Positions 46,190-58,559 of a stretch of 64,000 bases of DNA are shown one piece after another. The notes below the pieces were generated by a model, which saw nothing but the letters and a program-made list of their open reading frames with translations, did not search any database and was not told where the DNA came from. A program made the position numbers and the translations under genes. Source of the stretch: Luzula sylvatica (taxonomy: Eukaryota > Streptophyta > Magnoliopsida > Poales > Juncaceae); assembly GCA_946800325.1 (NCBI GenBank), contig OX326959.1, positions 41,344,908-41,408,907 of the forward strand, written 5' to 3'. Within the stretch, counting starts at the first letter, position 1. The number at the start of each line of letters is the position of its first letter.

Positions 46190-48160
46190 GTTGTTATACA
46201 AATAAATCAAATAAATCAAATAAATTTGTAAATATTTTCATTATTTTAGTATTATCATTATGTTAGTATAACAAATAAATCAAGGCCATATTTGATATTC
46301 CCAAACAAGTGGAAGCAATCTCAACTCTCAAGTAAATTGAAACGCTGAGATGGCGGGATGTTTTTGTACGGAGTCACGTCCAGCAGGCAGCAATATCCTC
46401 TCAAATTAACCCACAATAAAATTGTCTACAAAAGAGAGCAACATATTGATATAATCAATCATACAGAATGTCGGCAACTGCAGAAACTGCACGATTAATA
46501 CTATCCGGTGTTTTATGTTAGAGCTTTTTCGAATATGGCCTGAAAATGTTTATATTTAAATAAATATGAAATACTCCTATTTATGTTGTTATACTAGTTC
46601 ATTATTCACATTAAATTTATTCCCTAAGTCAATGACATATTTCAATACTATCAATAAAATAGTATACATAGAAGTTTTGATTTTATGTAACACGGAATAA
46701 TTTTGTGGATCTAATAAGGATTTACATTGTCATTTTTATTTCTTAAATTATTGTCAAATATTCAGTGTGTTATTTAAACTTTAGTTGTGTTCAATTAATA
46801 TTATGAACTGTCAATTTTATTCAATTATCACGTCTGATTATACAGTTAATTGATAACGGGTCATTGACATGTCATAAAATGTATTTTTATTGTACGTCAA
46901 ACAATATTTTAGGCGGCAATAAAAATAATTTTTTTATGACATGTTGACGATATCATCCCATCAGAGGGTTAATTAAATAAAATTAACAGTTCATGAGGTT
47001 GTTGATTGAACAAAATTAAAATTTATGAGACACATTAAACATTTAACAACAATTTAGGGGGTAAAAAGGAAATATTTTCTTGTTACAAAAATATCACATT
47101 ACAAGAGGGTACGAGTGTAAAATGAAAGTATGTTCGATTGAGACTTTTGAAGTAAAAAATTGACTAAAATATGAGATCTATAATCTAGTGAACATATACA
47201 TAAAAACATAACCTTATTTACGTACACAGGTCCATGTACTCCGGATCCACGGAATACTTTTTGTATAATGTGTCTCGTTGGGACCTTGCTTTAATTAGCA
47301 TAGAAGCATCCAATTGAAGAATTAATCCTTGATTAATTAGAGCAGTCTTTCTTTAAGGACCCAGTTTGCACCAACATTAATTTGATTTATCAATTATCAA
47401 TTTATCCAGACACAAGTTTGCCTAATAACAACATGATTTGTATACATTTCTTTTTTTTAACATTATTATATACGTCCCAAAAATTTATTAAAAAAAAATC
47501 AATTTTTAAACAAAATCGCAAACATCATTGCACATTCGAATTCTGAGAACTCAGCCTAATCTAAATTTCGAACTTTGAGAATCCGAAACTGAAAATAGAA
47601 CCAATACCATAACTTCTTAAATTGCAACTAGTATGTAAAACTAAAATCATTGTGAAGGAAAAAATGAACTCATGCTCGACCAAACATAAACAAAATCGGA
47701 CTCTGCATATGATTAAAACATCACATTTGAATGACATAAAAACATAGTCGATAACTAATCATAATTAATAAATAGTCCATAATTAATACATAAATAACCT
47801 ATAAAACTACCATCAAATTATTGCTCAATTTCATTTTCCTTTTCATAATTTTGTAAGTGCACATGATACGTGGTATATGTTTATTGAGCGCAAATCACAT
47901 CACAATATCACTCTATACATGAGACATTTGAATTATTTCAATGCAGATATGGAATACCCTAGCCTTCCTACTCGCGCACCTCGCACGTATGCAAGAGGTA
48001 ATTGTGTAATATCTTCGATCTCGCATAACCGGAAAGGTTAATTCATATTAAAAATATTGTTGTATTTTAATTGGCAATTAAATGAATAATACATAAATAT
48101 ATTACTAGGATATACGTTATTCTCATCAAACAAATCAGTGTAATATGTTATTATTATAAG
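46190..48160. other. AT-rich intergenic sequence
   Basis: About 2 kb with no supportable gene, RNA or bounded element. Confidence 0.45.
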
Positions 48161-48164
48161 GCTA

Positions 48165-48422
48165 TTAAAAATTCATCTCTAAGAAAAATATATTATTATT
48201 ATTATTATTATTACTATGATTGTCATTATTATGATTATTATTATGATTATTATTATGATTATGATTATGATTATTATTATTATTATTACTTTCATTTTTA
48301 TTATTATTATTATATTATTGTAATTATAATAAGGCTATTAAAAGTTTTTGTTGTTGTTATTATCTTATTCTTCCTATAATAATAATTATTATTATTTAAT
48401 AACAATAATAATTATTGTATAC

Positions 48423-48476
<54 letters not shown>

Positions 48477-48668
48477 TACTATTATTTAATAACAATTATT
48501 ATTATTGTGTAATGATAATAGTGATTATTATTATTGTTATTATTATTTAATAACAATAATTATAATAATTATTATTATTATTTGTACTATTACTATTATT
48601 ATTACTATCATTATTTTATTATTATTGTTATTATTATTATTGTTATTATTAGTTTTTACATTATTATG

Positions 48669-48748
<80 letters not shown>

Positions 48749-48927
48749 CACGCTATAGCGCCGCTACGGTCGCTACATTTGAATCCTTCATGCTATAGCA
48801 GTCCGCTATAGCGTTGCAGCGGAACAAAATGCTACAGAGCTAAATTCCGAAGCGATGCAGCGTTTACCTCCAAAAATTCACTATAGCGCTCTATAGCGCC
48901 GTTACAGCGCCGCTATTTAAAACACTG
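48165..48927. mobile_element. Second copy of the (TAA)n-bearing hAT element, partial
   Basis: From 'aaattcatctctaagaaaaat' through a 550-bp ATT/TAA microsatellite to CGCTATAGCG-type motifs and the end CTATTTAAAACACTG (48927), matching 26815-28864 without the solo LTR. The left inverted end was not found, so it seems truncated. Confidence 0.8.
48190..48748. repeat. (ATT)n/(TAA)n microsatellite
   Basis: About 560 bp of ATT and TAA runs with switches, part of the element above. The reading frame at 48534-48758 is an artefact of it. Confidence 0.95.
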
Positions 48928-48944
48928 ATATATATAATTAATAC

Positions 48945-49053
48945 TTTTTCACCATTGCATGTGTATTGAGATTTGTACATTTAATGATGTACACAAACTT
49001 TCATGATAATCATGAAAAAACACAAATCTCAATGCAAATCCAATGGTGAAAAA
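48945..49053. repeat. Short fold-back hairpin
   Basis: 109 bp with arms of about 33 nt (TTTTTCACCATTG.. and ..CAATGGTGAAAAA) that pair with about five mismatches around a 40-nt loop. It could be a small MITE; a small-RNA precursor is possible but unsupported. Confidence 0.7.
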
Positions 49054-49059
49054 TCATTA

Positions 49060-50635
49060 AGTACCAATATGTTGGTACTTAATTAAGTAGTTTAGCCTCC
49101 CTCATATATATATATGATTCACATTTTAAAATCCAAATAATCATTTTAATTAAATCCTAATTAAATCGACATTTAATAAGGATTTTAATTCCAGTTAAAT
49201 TTAAATAATTTTTTTAATAATATTACAATCTTTTATATAATTAGTACAAATCCCTCATAATAAAAAAATTCATATATAATCATGGTCGGTCCATATACCT
49301 AGGCGAACTAGATCTAGGCCGAGAATCCACAAAAAATTGAAGGCATGTGTATGCCTGAGTTGAAAAAATATCTAAAATATTATCCTAATTTTTTCTCAGC
49401 AAGTTTCCACTTAAATTATCAATCTTTCATAAATAATTTCCTTTATGAAAACGATTCCAGTTTCCTAATATGCTACTCATTTCCATATTTAGAGTTTTCA
49501 TTATCTATTTAGTGTGTTTTGCCGGGTATCTTTCCCTCATATTTGGCATTGGTTAATTGAATATCTTTCATTTAATTTGATATTTTCTTTCTCGTTTTAT
49601 AAAATCATGATTCTTTTTGAATTTTGATCTTCATGTATTTTTCGTAATTCCTGATGCATTTGTGGTATGATTTCTTTCCTGATTGCCTGGTTGTTTTGGC
49701 ATCTTTTCATATTTCTTTGTTAAAAACATATAACTTCTTTTATATGAAATGCCTTCCTCTCCATCATATATTTTGATTTATTGAACCTTGATTTATGCAT
49801 AATCATGTTAATACTTGTTAATTGTTCGATGTATTATCGGTTCATTTTTTTAAAATATTCAATCATAATTGCACAACTCTCAGTATACTGATTTTTGTGC
49901 TCTCCTCTCTTTTGGTTCTTTTGTTTTAACATTTATAATTTTGTTTTCTTCTCTTAATTTAATTGGTTGTCAAATATGAAATTGTATTGTATTGTATTGT
50001 TTTATTTTATTTTAATTTGATTTGATTCATTTTTGTCAAATGATGTCCATACCCAAACAAGAAGCTTCTGACGTGAAGTTTTCTTTTTATTTGAAATGAT
50101 GTTTTCTCTGTAATTGTAAACATGCATGGAGTCATTGGTGTTATTTTGTGATATGCTAGGTATTATAGAAGTTTTCTTAAGAGTTCTATAATGTTTTATT
50201 TTAGTCCTTGATGAAATTTTAATTTAGTTTCATTATGCGAAATAATAAAATCATGTTCTTATTTTTTGCCGAGAGCCTCCAAAAATCTTGAGCCGCTCCT
50301 GTATATAATATTATGTCTTTTTAAATACTAATAAATAAGGTTTAAATTTCAAAGATAAAATTAAAATATAAAAATCATAATCAGAAATTTTTAAAGTCCA
50401 AATATTAATAAAATCTATTAAGTGGCATAACTCAAAGTATTAATTGAATTATTTTAGAGAGGTAATAATACTGATTAGTCGGGAATCTTACAACATTGGG
50501 TGCAAGAGTGGGAGGCATTTATGATCTTCCAATGAAATAATCAATAATTAATTAGTAATTAATCAAGTAATAATTAACTTTATTTGTACCTCTCATCTTC
50601 TCCACTACCCCTTTCGTCTTCTTCTTTGTTCTCAT

Positions 50636-50667
<32 letters not shown>
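49060..50667. promoter_or_regulatory. Upstream region of the synaptotagmin-like gene
   Basis: AT-rich with no other gene. Near the gene: CCAAT at about 50528, a pyrimidine patch (TCTCATCTTCTCC.., 50588-50632) and a (GA)n run (50640-50666) that stops just before the ATG, so the GA run is probably 5' UTR. I see no convincing TATA box. Confidence 0.5.
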
Positions 50668-50670
<3 letters not shown>

Positions 50671-53566
50671 GGGCTTCTATCAGGCATGGTGATGGGTGCT
50701 GTAGTAGGAATAGCTCTAATGGCGGGATGGAGCCGCATGATGCGGCGCCGCTCGACCAAAAGAGTCGAAAAGGTTGGTTATTTTACATTTTGTACTTGAG
50801 TGCATTTAACTGGATACCATTTGTTTAAAGATAGTTCTTAGTATTTATCCTCTCTTTTTTTCAAAAGATCGGAAAGTAAATTCTTATCCACCAAATGGAC
50901 TGCTAAAGGTTCTATTGTTGTTGCTCTTCTTTTCATCAAATCTCACATATTGTTGAATTTGCAATTGATTGACAATTTTGTAAATGTGAAAATTGGAATT
51001 AGATATCTTTGGAGAGAGTTGACCTGGAATTAGGAATTACAAATTAAACCTCATTCCGAAGTTCTACCCCATCTCAGTATAATCCAGTCTATTATGAAAT
51101 TAATCCTCATTATTTCAATCTTAATAAAATTGAAGGAACAATTACCTTTCAAACCTCATATTCAGTAGAAAATAAGGGAATTAGCCAATTAGAACAATGA
51201 AATCACTATAATTATGAAACAATATCTTTAATCATCACTCATTTATGCTATGAACTGTATTCTTCTTGTTAATTAATGCATGCATCCTTTCATTTTTGCC
51301 TTTTTTCATTATTTGTGTAAATAAAGGCTGCAGATATAAAGCTATTAAGTTCTCTGACGAGAGAAGATTTGAAGAAGATTTGTGGCGATAATTTCCCTGA
51401 ATGGATTTCATTTCCCGCTTTCGAACAGGTTCTATTTCTTACCCCTCAAAATGTCACTAATACCCCTACAAAATGGAAATATCATGGATACCCATGATAT
51501 TTGATTTTATGATGTTTTCACTTGACCTTTTATTTTCCTTTTTTGTATAGGTTAAATGGTTGAACAAGCAATTGAGTAAGATGTGGCCTTTTATAGCTCA
51601 AGTATGAACTCAATTTTTTTATTTTACTTTCAATTTTTATTTATTGAAATTATTTTTGAATTATTTTTATTTATTTTGCAATTAGGCTGCAACAGCAGTT
51701 GTGAAGGAATCGGTGGAGCCATTACTCGATGATTATAGACCACCAGGAATTAAATCTCTCAAATTCAGCAAATTTTTCCTCGGAAACGTGGCTCCCAAAA
51801 TCGAAGGTATTTTTTCAAATATTACTTTTCATATTATTCACAACTAATTATTATTAATACTTTTTATATTGCTATTATTTTATTCAGGGATTAAAGTACA
51901 CAGTTTGACAAAAGGACAAATAATAATGGATATAGATTTTAGATGGGGCGGCGATCCGAGTATTATTCTCGCCGTCGATGCTCTGGTTGCTTCTCTACCA
52001 ATTCAGGTTTTTGCCCTTAATATTCTATTTTATATTTGGTTATATCATTCTTTGAACTCATTTTTATTTTGTAGCTAAAAGATTTACGAGTATTTTCGGT
52101 GATTCGAGTCGTGTTCCAACTTTGCGAAGAGATCCCTTGCATTTCTGCCGTCGTCGTTGCTCTCCTTGCTGATGTAATAATTACTTCTACTTTATTCTAA
52201 TTTCGAAAATATTTAGTTTCATTCTGATTTATTTATTTATTTGTTTTATTTTTGAAAATATAGCCAGAACCTAAAATAGACTACAATCTAAAAGCAATAG
52301 GAGGAAGCTTGACAGCTATTCCAGGCCTCAGCGACATGATTGACGTAAATTCTCTCATTCATGATTTTTCTTTTTACATATTAATAAATTTCCACTTATT
52401 TATTTTTCTAAAAAAATGGTGTAGAATACTGTCGACTCAATAGTTAATGACATGCTCAAGTGGCCACATAGAATCGTTGTCCCAATCGGCGGTGTCAACG
52501 TCGATATAAGGTACACTTTTCTCAATTTATATTACCAAATTTAAAATTATTATTATTATTATTATTATCATTTAATTTATTTTTGTGGGTAGTGATTTGG
52601 AGTTGAAACCGCAAGGCAGATTGACGGTGACAGTAATGAAGGCGAATAAATTAATAAACGCCGATGTACTGATCGGCAAATCGGATCCGTATGTGGTTTT
52701 GTATATTAGGCCTTCTCTTAAGGTCAAGACTCGAGTCATCGATAATAATCTAAACCCTGAATGGAACGAGATTTTCGAAATCATCGTCGAGGATAAAGAG
52801 ACCCAATTTGTCGTCTTCAATGTACATTCTTCTCTCTCTCTCATATCTACATAGACAATATATATGTTTTTTTTTAATATTATTTGTGTTCTGTATGGAT
52901 AGGTATTTGATGAAGATAAGATGCAAACAGATGAGAGTTTAGGAGTGGCTAAATTGCCATTGAACGGACTGGAGGTGGCAACGGAGAAGGAATATACTCT
53001 CAAGTTGGAAAAATCACTGGACCCACGCAAGAACGATAAGGATAAGAAGGAACGTGGCACCATTACTCTCAAGGTCTGTTAACCAATTCATTACCTTTTC
53101 AAGGGCAAAATTGTAATTTCTGCTTTTTGCATGACAGGTGTTCTACCATCAATTTACAAAGGAAGAAGCGTTGGAAGCATTGAGAATCGAGAAGGAAATG
53201 TTGGAGCAAAAGAAGAAGTTGAAAGAGGCGGGTTTAATAGGAAGCACAATGGATGCTGTAGGTGGAGTTGTTGGCTCTGGTTTTGGACTCGTCGGTACCG
53301 GTCTCGGAGCTGGAGTTGGATTAGTCGGTACCGGTGTCGGAGCTGGAGTTGGATTTGTTGGTAGTGGTATCGGAGCTGTTGGTTCCGGGCTCAATAGCGG
53401 TATTGGTGCAGTTGGTTCTGGGCTCGGTACCGGTTTCGGAGCCGTGGGAAGTGGGTTTAGTAAGGCTGGGAAGTTTATGGGAAGGACCATTACTGGCACT
53501 TCGAAGAAGAATGGAGCAAGTTCCGCCGCACCAGCCCCTGAAAATGAGACGGAGAAGGATAAATGA
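50668..53566 (+). CDS. CLB1: Plant synaptotagmin-like lipid-binding protein (CLB1/SYT7 type)
   Basis: Eleven exons: 50668-50772, 51327-51428, 51551-51601, 51686-51806, 51888-52006, 52075-52173, 52264-52344, 52425-52510, 52593-52821, 52903-53073, 53138-53566; all introns GT-AG, phases join, 530 codons. The N-terminal segment MGLLSGMVMGAVVGIALMAG is a membrane anchor. Residues about 60-240 form the SMP lipid-transfer domain (FPEWISFPAFEQ, DYRPPGIKSLKF, DFRWGGDPSI). Then one C2 domain (about 247-370) with calcium-loop residues in IGKSDPY and FDEDKMQTDE. The C-terminal 110 residues are a glycine/valine-rich repeat (GLVGTGVGAGVG) ending KFMGRTITG, typical of Arabidopsis CLB1/SYT7 (NTMC2 type 4). 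Relatives tether membranes at ER contact sites or bind lipids; the Arabidopsis protein was described as a calcium-dependent lipid binder. All parts are present, so it looks functional. Confidence 0.94.
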
Positions 53567-53873
53567 AGGGCAGTTTCGTAATTTATGATTTGTTGTGTTT
53601 CTGTTATGTTGTAATCTTCTTGTTCATTGCAAGTTGTATGGTACACAGGTTTGCTTTGTTTGAAGTATAAATTTAAGTTGATAATAATACATGTATTATT
53701 GTTATTGAATTACCAAAGTTATACATGTCTCTTTTTTCAGTGTACTCAGTATTTGCTATAACAACACTAAAAGTTTAGTCTGCAAAATCGAATATTGTAT
53801 AACAAAAACAAAATATAAAAGAAACAAATAGCTACCAATTCGACTTTTAACAAAACATAGAAGCTAAATAATA
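53567..53873. other. Shared 3' region of two converging genes
   Basis: 307 bp between the stop codons of CLB1 (plus) and NERD1 (minus). The 3' UTRs probably lie here and may overlap. TAATAATAC-type AT-rich sequence at about 53680 could serve as a poly-A signal for the plus gene. Confidence 0.6.
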
Positions 53874-56800
53874 TTATATCATCCCTTGACCGACACGAGG
53901 TTTCTTAGCGGCTGAATTAATCTGCTGAGAAACAAACAAAACGGCCATGACGACAATCAAGCACCCGACGAGCGTACTAAAAAACAAAGCGCCAGGGTGG
54001 CGAGTCTGCACGAACCCATAAACCCCGCCACTAGAAACCAAGATAACATCCGTCAATCCATCGTCATTAAAATCCTCCAGAATCAACGCATGAGTCGGCT
54101 GCGCGGGCAACTCGATCTCCGCGAGAACAGCCCCGTTCGGAGAAATGATAACCGCCTCTTGATCTCCCGCTGCTATTATGACTTCTTGACCGTTGGAAGT
54201 TTTGCGTAACGAGAAGGATTTTAAAGTGGGGACGATTTGGGTTTCGGTCAAACCCATGGGTGATGGGAGGTTTGACCATTTTGCGCCCGTTGATAACTGC
54301 CATCGCCAGATGGCATCGTGTCCGTGCGAACCGGGCGAATATGATGTCACCTATACAAAGATAATAAAAAGAAAAGATATATATGGTTGGAAAATAATAA
54401 ATATTAAATGGCAGAATTTCACGTGTACCCCTGCAAAACATCCTAATTTCATGTATACCCTTCAAAAACGTGAAATTTCATAAATACCCCTATAAAACCC
54501 TTCAAATATCATGGATCCCCCCCCCCCCCCCCCCCCCCCCTAAATTAAACTTTTAATTAATAATTTGTTAATTTTTTCATTTTACATTTATATCAATATA
54601 GTAGTTACTTCAAATTTTGAGAATAGTATTGTGATTTCAGCAATGATTTTTGGAGCAAAACTTAATCATTATCATAGAAAAATAATTATAAAAATTAGGT
54701 AATTGACATATTACTAACGAGAAAGACGTTGATGGTTTTTAAATGATATAATAGGGGTATATGTGATATTTTAAGAATTTTATAGGGGTAACCATGATAT
54801 TTGAAGGGTTTTGAAGGGGTATCTATGATATTTGAAGGGGTTTGCAGGGTTATTCGTGAAATTTCACATTATTGAGGGGTATATGTGAAATTGCGCCATA
54901 TTAAATATACCTCGCCACGATTGGTGAGGAACACAACGTCGCCGTGGCTTCCTTTGCGATGTCTATGACCATCTTCCCTCCTAACCAAAATCGGAGTGGC
55001 TACCTCGAGATTACTCGTATCGTGATTATTTGTATAGATGCTTCTAGAAAGTTCCCCGTGAGGGAAGAAGTTGAGGTGGCCGTAGTAGTGGCATATCGAC
55101 ACGTTGAATAGTTTCTCACGGATCGGTACGCCTGAGGTGGCAACTGCCCAGCACGGTCTTAATACCTCGGCCGTACCGGACACTACTGACATTTCGGCTC
55201 CGTTTCGGCCTACCACCTATAAGTTTTTTTTGTCGAAATTTAATACTAGTTTATTTAATGAATTAAATAAAAAGATATAATAACGAACCTGGACATGATC
55301 CAGAACACCATCTCCGTTTATATCAGCATGAAGTCCTCCGTCTGTTAAATGAAGCTATTCACCCAAGAAAAATAAATAAATAAATCAATTAATAAAAAAA
55401 TAATTAATTAAATAAATAAATAATTATACCTTGCAAACAGTTCTTCCAGAAGCTAAATGAACCGCTTCAATTCCCTCTTTTGAATGTGCAATCACCACAT
55501 TCGGTACCCACCAAATTTGCGTGTGATTCGTTATCGTCGGTATATAAAGCGATCTCTACAAACAACAAAAAACGCAATAATAAAAGAAGGTAAGGACGAA
55601 TTTGCGAAAATGGAAAATACCGTTTTGGGACGTGATGAGCTGGCGTAATCTGCAGCTTTACCGATTGCTTTTGCGATTTTATTACTCGGGTCTTTCCCTA
55701 ATGGGTTGTTTTCGGTGGGTTTGTGTACCGTTGTGGTGGTGGATTTGCCTGATAATTTCTTTGTGATTTTTCTTTTGTGCCTCCTAAAATGCGCTAATTG
55801 CAAATTGGTATCTTCTCTCCTCTCCTATTTTACCAAATCAAAATAAATAAATAAATAAGAATTTATATATAAATAGTGCTTGTGTTAGATACTAACCCAA
55901 GCATGAGGCATGGCTGAAAGAACTGATTCTCTGAACTCTCTACATTCAAACTGCAAAATATGATAAAAATAAAAATAAATATTACAAATATTTTGATAAA
56001 ATAAATAAATTCAATATTTTGGAAACGAAATGGACCTCTCCAGGACGGCGGCTATTTAAAGAATGTACGTCAAGTTTGTAATTATGTTGCGGTATCAATA
56101 TATTCGCATCTGACGGCTGTGCCTCCACATTCTGCAAATTTAAAAAAATTTGCAATGAGAAGGGTAAAAACGGAAATGAAATTTCTAAAAGGGTAAAAAG
56201 AAAAAATTTACTTCGTTTTTCCGACTCCATCTTAGCTGTCCAGTTCTACCAGCAAATGCGTAGAATGCAAAGTGGCGCAGATCTACAGTACTAGCTCCAG
56301 AGCCCTATATAAAAAAAATACAATCTAATTATATAGCTATGTATGATTAATAATTAAAAAAAATAATAAGATATGAAAATTAGGGTACCTCTTTCTCATT
56401 AGCATTTCTTCTAGGATTATGACTATCTTGTTCTGACATCATGGCTTCCTCAAACATATCCATATTATTCTACAAGCAAAAAAATAAATAACGAATGGTA
56501 TATTGACACGACAAAATGGTATATTGAGTATATTAAAAAGGATAAAATGAAAGAGTATATAAATACATGATGTTGCATTTCCATTCTACCGCCAACAACA
56601 ATCAAACCCGCATCACCATGTTTCAAAGTATAATTACTTATTGATATCGCAATTTCTCTATGATGCGTCCCATGTGGAAAATCCTCCTGTAAAAATCAAT
56701 AAATTTAATTCATTTTTAAAATAATCAAAATTGATATAATATTTGAACAAAATTACCTGAAGGTTATTCTCCCATAATTTCTTCAAATTATGATCGAAAC

Positions 56801-57612
56801 ACATGACAGACCAGCCAGACGTGACGACGACAATAACCTTCTTCTTCTTGCCGACATCATCGCCGTGCATGTACGACCTGTCAACTACACCTGCTGACAT
56901 GGCGACAGGTCGTCTCCCACTTGCTACTCTCACTTTGTCTGGTAGTAAAGACACCTCAGCTAAAACCCTAGCTTCGACGAATCCTTCGTCCACTCTCCTT
57001 CCATGAGGCTCCAATATCTAAAACATAAAATGCAAACAAGGGTTAACACTAAAAATAAAATTCAAGTTAGGGTTAACAGTAAAATTTGAACCTGGATTTT
57101 GGCATCGTGAGTTGCAACGATAATTTCGCTTTTGCCATCGCCATTCAAATCGGTTACGAGTGGAGGTGGGAGTCTTTCGGCTTCGTACTTAACTGGAAAT
57201 TCGTCAGAGAAATGAACCCATGCTTCCCTGAATGTAAAATCTCCCTCATGCTACAAAAATTATAAATGTAGTAAATATATTAGTCTTAATATAGAACTAA
57301 TTTCTGTGGGAACTGAATGAATTGGACCAACTCAATTGATCTGGTCCGAATTGAAAATGTTCATCTTGTTGTTTGTATTGAAATCAGTGATATAGGAACT
57401 CTTTTTGCACTACGATTTATAAATTTACAACAAAATGCTCTCTCCAGAGCTCCTAATTCGAGATTTCTTTTACAAATTAGCATGTTTGGTGGAATAAAAA
57501 GAGGGAAGTTCCCGAATTTCACTCCAATCAAATGAACTGCGTCAAAATAGTACCTGAAGAGAGAAGAAAATAGCTAAGGCGGCTAGAAGAAGAATTCCCA
57601 AATCCCTCTTTC

Positions 57613-57616
<4 letters not shown>
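53874..57616 (-). CDS. NERD1: FG-GAP repeat membrane protein, NERD1 family
   Basis: Thirteen exons on the reverse strand: 57554-57616, 57092-57250, 56757-57017, 56567-56686, 56389-56469, 56212-56304, 56036-56131, 55897-55950, 55621-55824, 55430-55555, 55289-55354, 54911-55216, 53874-54350; GT-AG introns, all in phase 0, 701 codons. It starts with a hydrophobic signal/anchor (MRKRDLGILLLAALAIFFSL). FG-GAP-like calcium loops are DLNGDGKSE (exon 2), DINGDGVLD (exon 11) and DFNDDGLTD (exon 13). A C-terminal membrane helix (FFSTLVGCLIVVMAVLFV) precedes a short basic tail. Exon content follows Arabidopsis NERD1 (At3g51050, about 700 aa), a mainly Golgi protein linked to exocyst function, cell expansion and fertility. 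No damage seen. Confidence 0.95.
54410..54897. mobile_element. Mutator-type MITE in NERD1 intron 12 (9-bp TSD)
   Basis: 488 bp, ends GGCAGAATTTCACGTGTACC and (reverse complement) GGCGCAATTTCACATATACC, flanked by ATATTAAAT at 54401-54409 and 54898-54906. It has further inner inverted copies of TACCCCT..CTTCAAATATCATG and a 24-base poly-C (54517-54540). Its right duplication ends three bases from the splice donor of exon 12 (GT at 54910-54909). Confidence 0.93.
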
Positions 57617-57648
<32 letters not shown>

Positions 57649-57790
57649 CGCTCTCTAGATTGATCCGCAAGAGGGAAGTCAGAAGTGCTCGGTTCCGGGT
57701 TCGGGTCCAATCGGGTTATGTAGTTTCCACTTGATCCGGATCCGAGATATGCTAGGAAAGGAGACCGGAACTGGGAGAGAGAAAATAAAG
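57617..57790 (-). promoter_or_regulatory. 5' UTR/upstream of NERD1 with (GA)n
   Basis: On the minus strand a (GA)n run (57617-57654 region) ends two bases before the ATG, as in CLB1. A GGATCCGGATC block follows further upstream. No clear TATA box. Confidence 0.5.
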
Positions 57791-58525
57791 GTAATTTTAT
57801 AAAATAACCCTCCCCCCTACATTTAGAGTAATTTTACACAACATACTCTCGCAACATGCTCTTGCAGCAGGATATTGATCATACTTTAGATATTGTATTC
57901 ACACTATAAAATTAGTTAACTTAATTCAATCCACGCCATACACCTCATCATCATGATGCCAATCATGTTGCGAAAACTTGTTGCGTATAATTACTCCTAC
58001 ATTTATTCCAAAATAACCATCCTTAAACAAAAAATTTGTATAAAATGTTTCGGTCGGATAGGTCCATCATTTCAGATTGGGAAATTATACTCTACCCCTA
58101 CAACCCACCACCGCATATTCTATATTCCTAATTCACACACTTAATTAATTAGTAATTAATAAAAAACACTCGACTAACAATTAACTAATATTAATTATTA
58201 ACTATTAATTCATATGTATGTTAAATATACATTAGTTAATGGTTAATCAAGTACTTTTGTTAATTATCAGTTAATTAAGTGTGTTAATTAGAGATATATA
58301 GGATGTGGTGGTGGGTTCTGGGGTAGGGTGAATGGTCTCTTTTAGATTTATACCGACTCGAGTATGTCAAATTCAACTTAAAATCATTTTATGTAAGACA
58401 GGTATGTTAATGTATCGTCTTTGAGAACAAAAAGGAGACTAGGCGATAGCGACTTCTCCCCTTCTCCTGAAAACCCTAAAGGGGCGAATCGGATCAAGAG
58501 CAAAAGTCAAGGGCGGCTGATCTAA

Positions 58526-58559
<34 letters not shown>

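Noticed and set aside
48945..49053. MicroRNA precursor
   Set aside because: The hairpin is symmetrical and next to transposon ends; nothing shows a mature small RNA. A MITE is more likely.
53149..53646. 165-codon antisense frame with Pro-Thr repeats
   Set aside because: Shadow of the Gly/Val-rich last exon of CLB1.
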